NCBI GenBank assembly: GCA_963770375.1 | Contig: CAVYPM010000021.1 | Location: 186,001 to 250,000, forward strand | Source of the DNA: DASVBE01 sp963770375 | Lineage (GTDB): Bacteria > Actinomycetota > Actinomycetes > Streptosporangiales > Streptosporangiaceae | Reading direction: 5' to 3' | DNA length: 64,000 bases | Shown here: positions 61,433 through 64,000 of the stretch, one piece after another | How the letters are laid out: the number at the start of each line of letters is the position of its first letter | Numbering within the stretch: position 1 is the stretch's first letter | The notes under the pieces: generated by a model | The model's database searches: none | What the model was told of the DNA's origin: nothing | The model's input: the letters and a program-made list of their open reading frames with translations, nothing else | Made by a program: the position numbers and the translations under genes

Positions 61433-61503
61433 GGGACATACCGCCTCAGGCCGTTGCCGGCCGGTACAAGGCGTCCCTGCTCACCCTCATAAGAGAAGGA
61501 TCG

Positions 61504-61899
61504 GTGACCGCAGTGCCCTTTGACGAGGAAAACAGAGGAGAACCGTTCCGGGGAGACTTCCCTGGCTGGGCTGATGACGACCACCGGCGGCGGCTGGGCA
61601 CCACGGTGCGGCGCCGCTCCGCGGAGCTCGCCCAGCTCCGCCGCGAGCCACGGCGCAGGCAGGGGCTGCTGAGCGCGCTTGACCAGCGGCGGCACGAGCA
61701 GCGGCCAGGGGATGGCATCATCCGGTTCGACTATCTGCCGGCCGCCGAGGGGTTCGACACCCTGCTGGTCCGTGGCGAGCTGCTCCTCACGCCAGAATCC
61801 TACGGCGCGAGCACCGGTCAGGGCGGTCACCCCGGCGCCACAGTCCGTGACCTGCTTGCGTCCCGGGGGCTGACCGAGACGGACGTGGGCTGCGACTGA
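61504..61899 (+). CDS. N-terminal part of an S8 protease, ended by TGA
   Basis: A 131-codon frame from GTG 61504 (AAGGA upstream). It begins AVPFDEENRGEPFRGDFPGW and has a basic helix (HRRRLGTTVRRRSAELAQLRREP) and RPGDGIIRFDYLPAAEGFDTLLVRGELLLT, a non-catalytic N-terminal domain that I recognise from cytoplasmic actinobacterial S8 peptidases found near CHAT genes. The frame is exactly that of the protease domain downstream and is separated from it by one TGA. It is divergent from the TPR gene across a 71-bp gap. Confidence 0.65.
   Translation: MTAVPFDEENRGEPFRGDFPGWADDDHRRRLGTTVRRRSAELAQLRREPRRRQGLLSALDQRRHEQRPGDGIIRFDYLPAAEGFDTLLVRGELLLTPESYGASTGQGGHPGATVRDLLASRGLTETDVGCD
61897..61899 (+). 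other. In-frame TGA inside the S8 protease gene
   Basis: The codons around it read TGC GAC TGA CCT GCG CGG, and the frame then continues without a break into the S8 catalytic domain. TGA followed by C is the best-known context for stop-codon read-through. It may be a nonsense mutation, a sequencing error, or a site where the protease is made only by read-through or by restart at TTG 61915. Confidence 0.6.
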
Positions 61900-61914
61900 C
61901 CTGCGCGGACGGCG

Positions 61915-62910
61915 TTGATCCGGCTGACTCACCCCACGATGACCGGTGCGGAGCTTTCCAGCCTGGCACGGGAGCTTCGCTCGCTCGGCCACGCCGCCGC
62001 GGTTTGCAACGTCACCCCGACCGGCCCGGTCAGCAAGGCGATCGGCGGCCCCGAGCCGACCACCCCGCCGCCCGGCTCGACGCCGGACGGCCCGTGCCCG
62101 GGCACCCCGTGCCGGGTCGCCATCATCGACACCGGCATCACCCCTGAGCTGCGCGCCGACGGCTGGCTGGCCGCCGTCCCGCGCGGCAACGACACCGACC
62201 CGCTGGACGCGTTCCCCACGCCCGGCGGCGACGGGATGCTCGACCTCGACGCCGGGCACGGCACGTTCGTGGCCGGCATCATCCAGCAGGCCGCGCCGGA
62301 CGCCGACATACGGGTGTACCGGGCCATCGACAGCGACGGCGTCGGCAGCGAGATCGAGGTGGCCTGCGCGATGATCCGCGCGGTCCGCGACGGGGCGCAG
62401 ATCGTGAATCTGTCCCTCGGCTGCCAGACCCAGGACGACGTCCCGCCGATCGCACTGCAGGCCGCGCTGGACGTGATCGCGGAGATCGAGCAGCAGGACG
62501 GCCGCGAGGTGATCATCGTGGCGGCGGCGGGCAACTTCGGCGACGAGCGGCCCTGCTGGCCCGGCGCGTTCGACCGGGTGGTGTCGGTGGCCGCGGTGGA
62601 CGCCAGCCTGGCGCCGATCCCGTGGTCCAGCCACGGCGCCTGGGTGACCTGCGCGACCGTGGGCGAGGGTCAGCGGTCCACGTTCGTGCCTGGGCAGGAG
62701 GCCACCCCGGACGGGCAGCACCTGAGCCAGTTCGGCCAGGACGCGTGGGCGGTGTGGAGCGGCACGTCGTTCTCCGCGCCGCAGATCGCCGGGGCGCTGG
62801 CCCGGATGCACGATGGCCAGCCGCTCCGCCAGGCGCTGGACCAGCTGCTCGCCACCGGGCAGCCGGTGCCGGGCTTCGGCCGGGCCCTGCTGATCCTCCA
62901 GCCGGTCTGA
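61915..62910 (+). CDS. Cytoplasmic subtilisin-family (S8) serine protease, catalytic part
   Basis: About 331 residues from a TTG at 61915. The catalytic triad is complete: Asp in RVAIIDTGITPELRAD, His in LDAGHGTFVAGIIQQ, and Ser in WSGTSFSAPQIAGALAR, with the oxyanion Asn in VAAAGNFGDERPCW. The first 50 residues (ELRSLGHAAAVCNVTPTGPV, IGGPEPTT) are the end of the N-terminal domain. No signal peptide is seen on this or the upstream ORF, so the enzyme works inside the cell. Whether this part is made separately or by reading through the TGA at 61897 is open. It is next to the CHAT/TPR pair and upstream of the sigma factor gene. Confidence 0.85.
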   Translation: MIRLTHPTMTGAELSSLARELRSLGHAAAVCNVTPTGPVSKAIGGPEPTTPPPGSTPDGPCPGTPCRVAIIDTGITPELRADGWLAAVPRGNDTDPLDAFPTPGGDGMLDLDAGHGTFVAGIIQQAAPDADIRVYRAIDSDGVGSEIEVACAMIRAVRDGAQIVNLSLGCQTQDDVPPIALQAALDVIAEIEQQDGREVIIVAAAGNFGDERPCWPGAFDRVVSVAAVDASLAPIPWSSHGAWVTCATVGEGQRSTFVPGQEATPDGQHLSQFGQDAWAVWSGTSFSAPQIAGALARMHDGQPLRQALDQLLATGQPVPGFGRALLILQPV

Positions 62911-62945
62911 CCGGCCGGCCGCGGCGGTCCGGGCCGGCCGGTCAG

Positions 62946-62989
62946 GCCCGGCCCGCCGCGTGTTCTGGCCCGGCCCGCCGCGTGTTCCG
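62946..62989. repeat. 22-bp direct repeat after the S8 gene
   Basis: ggcccggcccgccgcgtgttct-type sequence occurs twice end to end (62946–62967 and 62968–62989), in the 242-bp gap before the sigma factor gene. It can form part of a GC-rich hairpin and may serve as a terminator for the S8 transcript. No more can be said. Confidence 0.5.
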
Positions 62990-63152
62990 GCCGGGCCGGA
63001 AAAGAATCTTCCGCGGGGTGTATCAACCCGGGCAACGGGTGCTCTGCCTGCTAGATGGGTGGGGCCCGCCTGTTGCCAGAAAGGTGCTGATTACCTCGAT
63101 AACGAGTGCTGTACGCCTCGCGGAACGGCCATCGTGTAGGAGGATGGTGCAC

Positions 63153-63776
63153 GTGGAGGAAACATCCGACGTCAGCAGGCTGGTGCGGGATAGCGCCAGC
63201 GGCAGCGCTGAGGCCTGGAGCGAGCTGGTACGCCGCTACGCGCCGCTGGTGATGTCGGTGATCCGCTCCTACCGCCTCTCCCCGGCCGACGCCCAGGACG
63301 TCAGCCAGACCGTCTGGCTGCGGCTGGTCGAGCACCTGTCCGGGCTGCGCGAGCCGGAAGCGCTGCCGGGCTGGCTGTCCACGACCACGCAGCGCGAATG
63401 CGCCCGGCAGATCGGCAAGCTGCGCCGGGTGCTGCCGGTCGACCCGCAGGAAGACGGGGCCATGAACCAGGCGATCCACGCCGACCTGGACGCGGAGATC
63501 CTGCGGGCCGAGATGCGCCAGGCGCTCCGCGACGGGCTGGCCGAGCTGCCCAAAAGGGATCAGTGGCTGCTGCAGCTGCGGTCGGCTGATCCGCCGAAGT
63601 CGTATCACGAGATCAGCGAGATGCTCGATATGCCCGTGGGAAGCATCGGTCCCACCCTGCGGCGGTGCCTGGACCGGCTGCGGGATACCGCCGCGATGCA
63701 GCGTTACGTCACCGCGGGCTCGCCCGCGGACCGGGGGAAGGGAGGTGACCAGCGTGAGCTCGCTGAGGTGGACTGA
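63153..63776 (+). CDS. Sigma-70 family (ECF-like) RNA polymerase sigma factor
   Basis: A 207-residue sigma factor with region 2 (AWSELVRRYAPLVMSVIRSYRLSPADAQDVSQTVWLRLVEHL) and region 4 (LPKRDQWLLQLRSADPPKSYHEISEMLDMPVGSIGPTLRRCLDRLR). No other domains are present. The start is set at GTG 63153, 9 nt after AGGAGG (63138–63143); ATG 63144 and GTG 63147 are too close to that site. The next gene overlaps its end. In related loci the following gene often controls the factor. It probably directs expression of this CHAT/S8 locus or of other stress genes. Confidence 0.85.
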   Translation: MEETSDVSRLVRDSASGSAEAWSELVRRYAPLVMSVIRSYRLSPADAQDVSQTVWLRLVEHLSGLREPEALPGWLSTTTQRECARQIGKLRRVLPVDPQEDGAMNQAIHADLDAEILRAEMRQALRDGLAELPKRDQWLLQLRSADPPKSYHEISEMLDMPVGSIGPTLRRCLDRLRDTAAMQRYVTAGSPADRGKGGDQRELAEVD

Positions 63777-64000
63777 CGAGGACCTGCTGCGGGAGCTGGG
63801 GGGCGCGCTGCGCGAGGCGCCGGCCGACGGCAGCATCATCGCGGCGGCCGAGGCTGCGTTCGGCTGGCGTACGGCTGACGAGGAACTCGAGCTGCTGATG
63901 CTGGAGGCCGAGACGAGCCTGGGGACGCTGGCCGGCGCGGTGCGCGGCGCCGGGCCCGCCGCGCCGCGGACGCTGACGTTCCGCGGCGAGCAGCTCAGTG
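63754..64000 (+). CDS. Unrecognised protein downstream of the sigma factor, partial
   Basis: An open frame from GTG 63754 (GGGAAGGGAGG upstream) running off the right edge; an in-frame GTG at 63745 is an alternative. The 82 residues seen begin SSLRWTDEDLLRELGGALRE, then AAEAAFGWRTADEELELLMLEAE and RTLTFRGEQLS. It is acidic and helical at first, then turns to strands. There is no transmembrane helix or anti-sigma zinc motif in this part. It overlaps the sigma factor stop by 23 nt, so it is coupled to it and could be its antagonist or a further component of the CHAT/S8 locus. Confidence 0.65.
   Translation, partial: MSSLRWTDEDLLRELGGALREAPADGSIIAAAEAAFGWRTADEELELLMLEAETSLGTLAGAVRGAGPAAPRTLTFRGEQLS

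Noticed and set aside
61897..61899. Selenocysteine codon in the S8 protease
   Set aside because: The position is a linker between domains, not a redox site, and I see no convincing SECIS-type hairpin right after it. Read-through or mutation is simpler.
63073..63103. Promoter TTGCCA to GATAAC before the sigma factor gene
   Set aside because: The spacer is 19 nt and the -10 match is weak, so it is not listed as a feature.
1..64000. Insertion sequences, prophage, tRNA or rRNA genes
   Set aside because: No transposase, integrase or phage structural motif, no flanking target duplications and no tRNA-like cloverleaf were noticed on either strand by reading; a dedicated tRNA search was not possible.

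Overview
The window is very GC-rich DNA with GTG/TTG starts, frequent 4-nt stop/start overlaps, mycothiol-type enzymes, DUF3052, CGNR and Rv1733c-like proteins and a split CHAT/TPR–subtilisin–sigma locus. Together these suggest a filamentous actinomycete (Streptosporangiales-like). That placement is inferred from gene content; there is no rRNA or tRNA gene to confirm it. I see no insertion sequence, transposase, prophage, CRISPR array or replication origin.

Layout. 1–8 kb: end of a phosphohexomutase gene, a divergent TOBE/XdhC pair (molybdoenzyme-related), a cNMP-like domain protein, a frameshifted DUF3052 gene, membrane proteins, a methyltransferase, a NUDIX–mycothiol-type fusion, a TetR regulator, a VOC protein and a universal stress protein. 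8–16.9 kb: an MFS pump with its TetR regulator, an EamA exporter opposite a CGNR regulator, pirin, a DinG-like helicase with a frameshift, and an ArsR regulator overlapping an SRPBCC–VOC fusion. 16.9–25.7 kb: a nine-unit palindrome array ahead of a CPA1 antiporter, an epimerase, a cupin/TetR/SnoaL-like set sharing operator half-sites, an Erm-type methyltransferase followed by an AT-rich 14-nt repeat array, an acyl-CoA synthetase and a VIT1-type transporter. 25.7–37.4 kb: a repeat-rich chromate transporter, small enzymes and regulators, a PQQ-propeller protein, a beta-lactamase relic, a transglutaminase, a MATE pump, and an ABC exporter beside a LolA/RseB-like protein.

37.6–51.7 kb is a respiratory locus. 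On the minus strand, a cupredoxin-like protein, ctaC, ctaD, ctaE, a small membrane protein and ctaB form one compact operon for an aa3-type oxidase. Divergently, an OmpR-type two-component system is followed by assembly genes: a DoxX-like/SCO module, CtaG, a TlpA-like thioredoxin, and a second, intact fused copy of the DoxX-like/SCO module. The two copies are paralogues; the first is broken over three reading frames. 51.7–58.7 kb holds a broken lipoprotein gene, an amino-sugar/glycosyltransferase set (MGDG-synthase-like glycosyltransferase, epimerase, DegT aminotransferase), a polysaccharide deacetylase and a secreted beta-propeller-like protein.

58.7–64 kb is the most unusual module: a CHAT-domain protease overlapping a TPR protein on one strand, and divergently a cytoplasmic subtilisin-family protease interrupted by an in-frame TGA, then a sigma-70 family factor and an unrecognised downstream protein. 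The arrangement suggests a regulated proteolytic response (possibly stress or defence), but this is inference.

A caution: at least ten otherwise well-conserved genes carry single-base frameshifts, mostly in G/C runs or short tandem repeats. Some or all may be assembly errors rather than real mutations.
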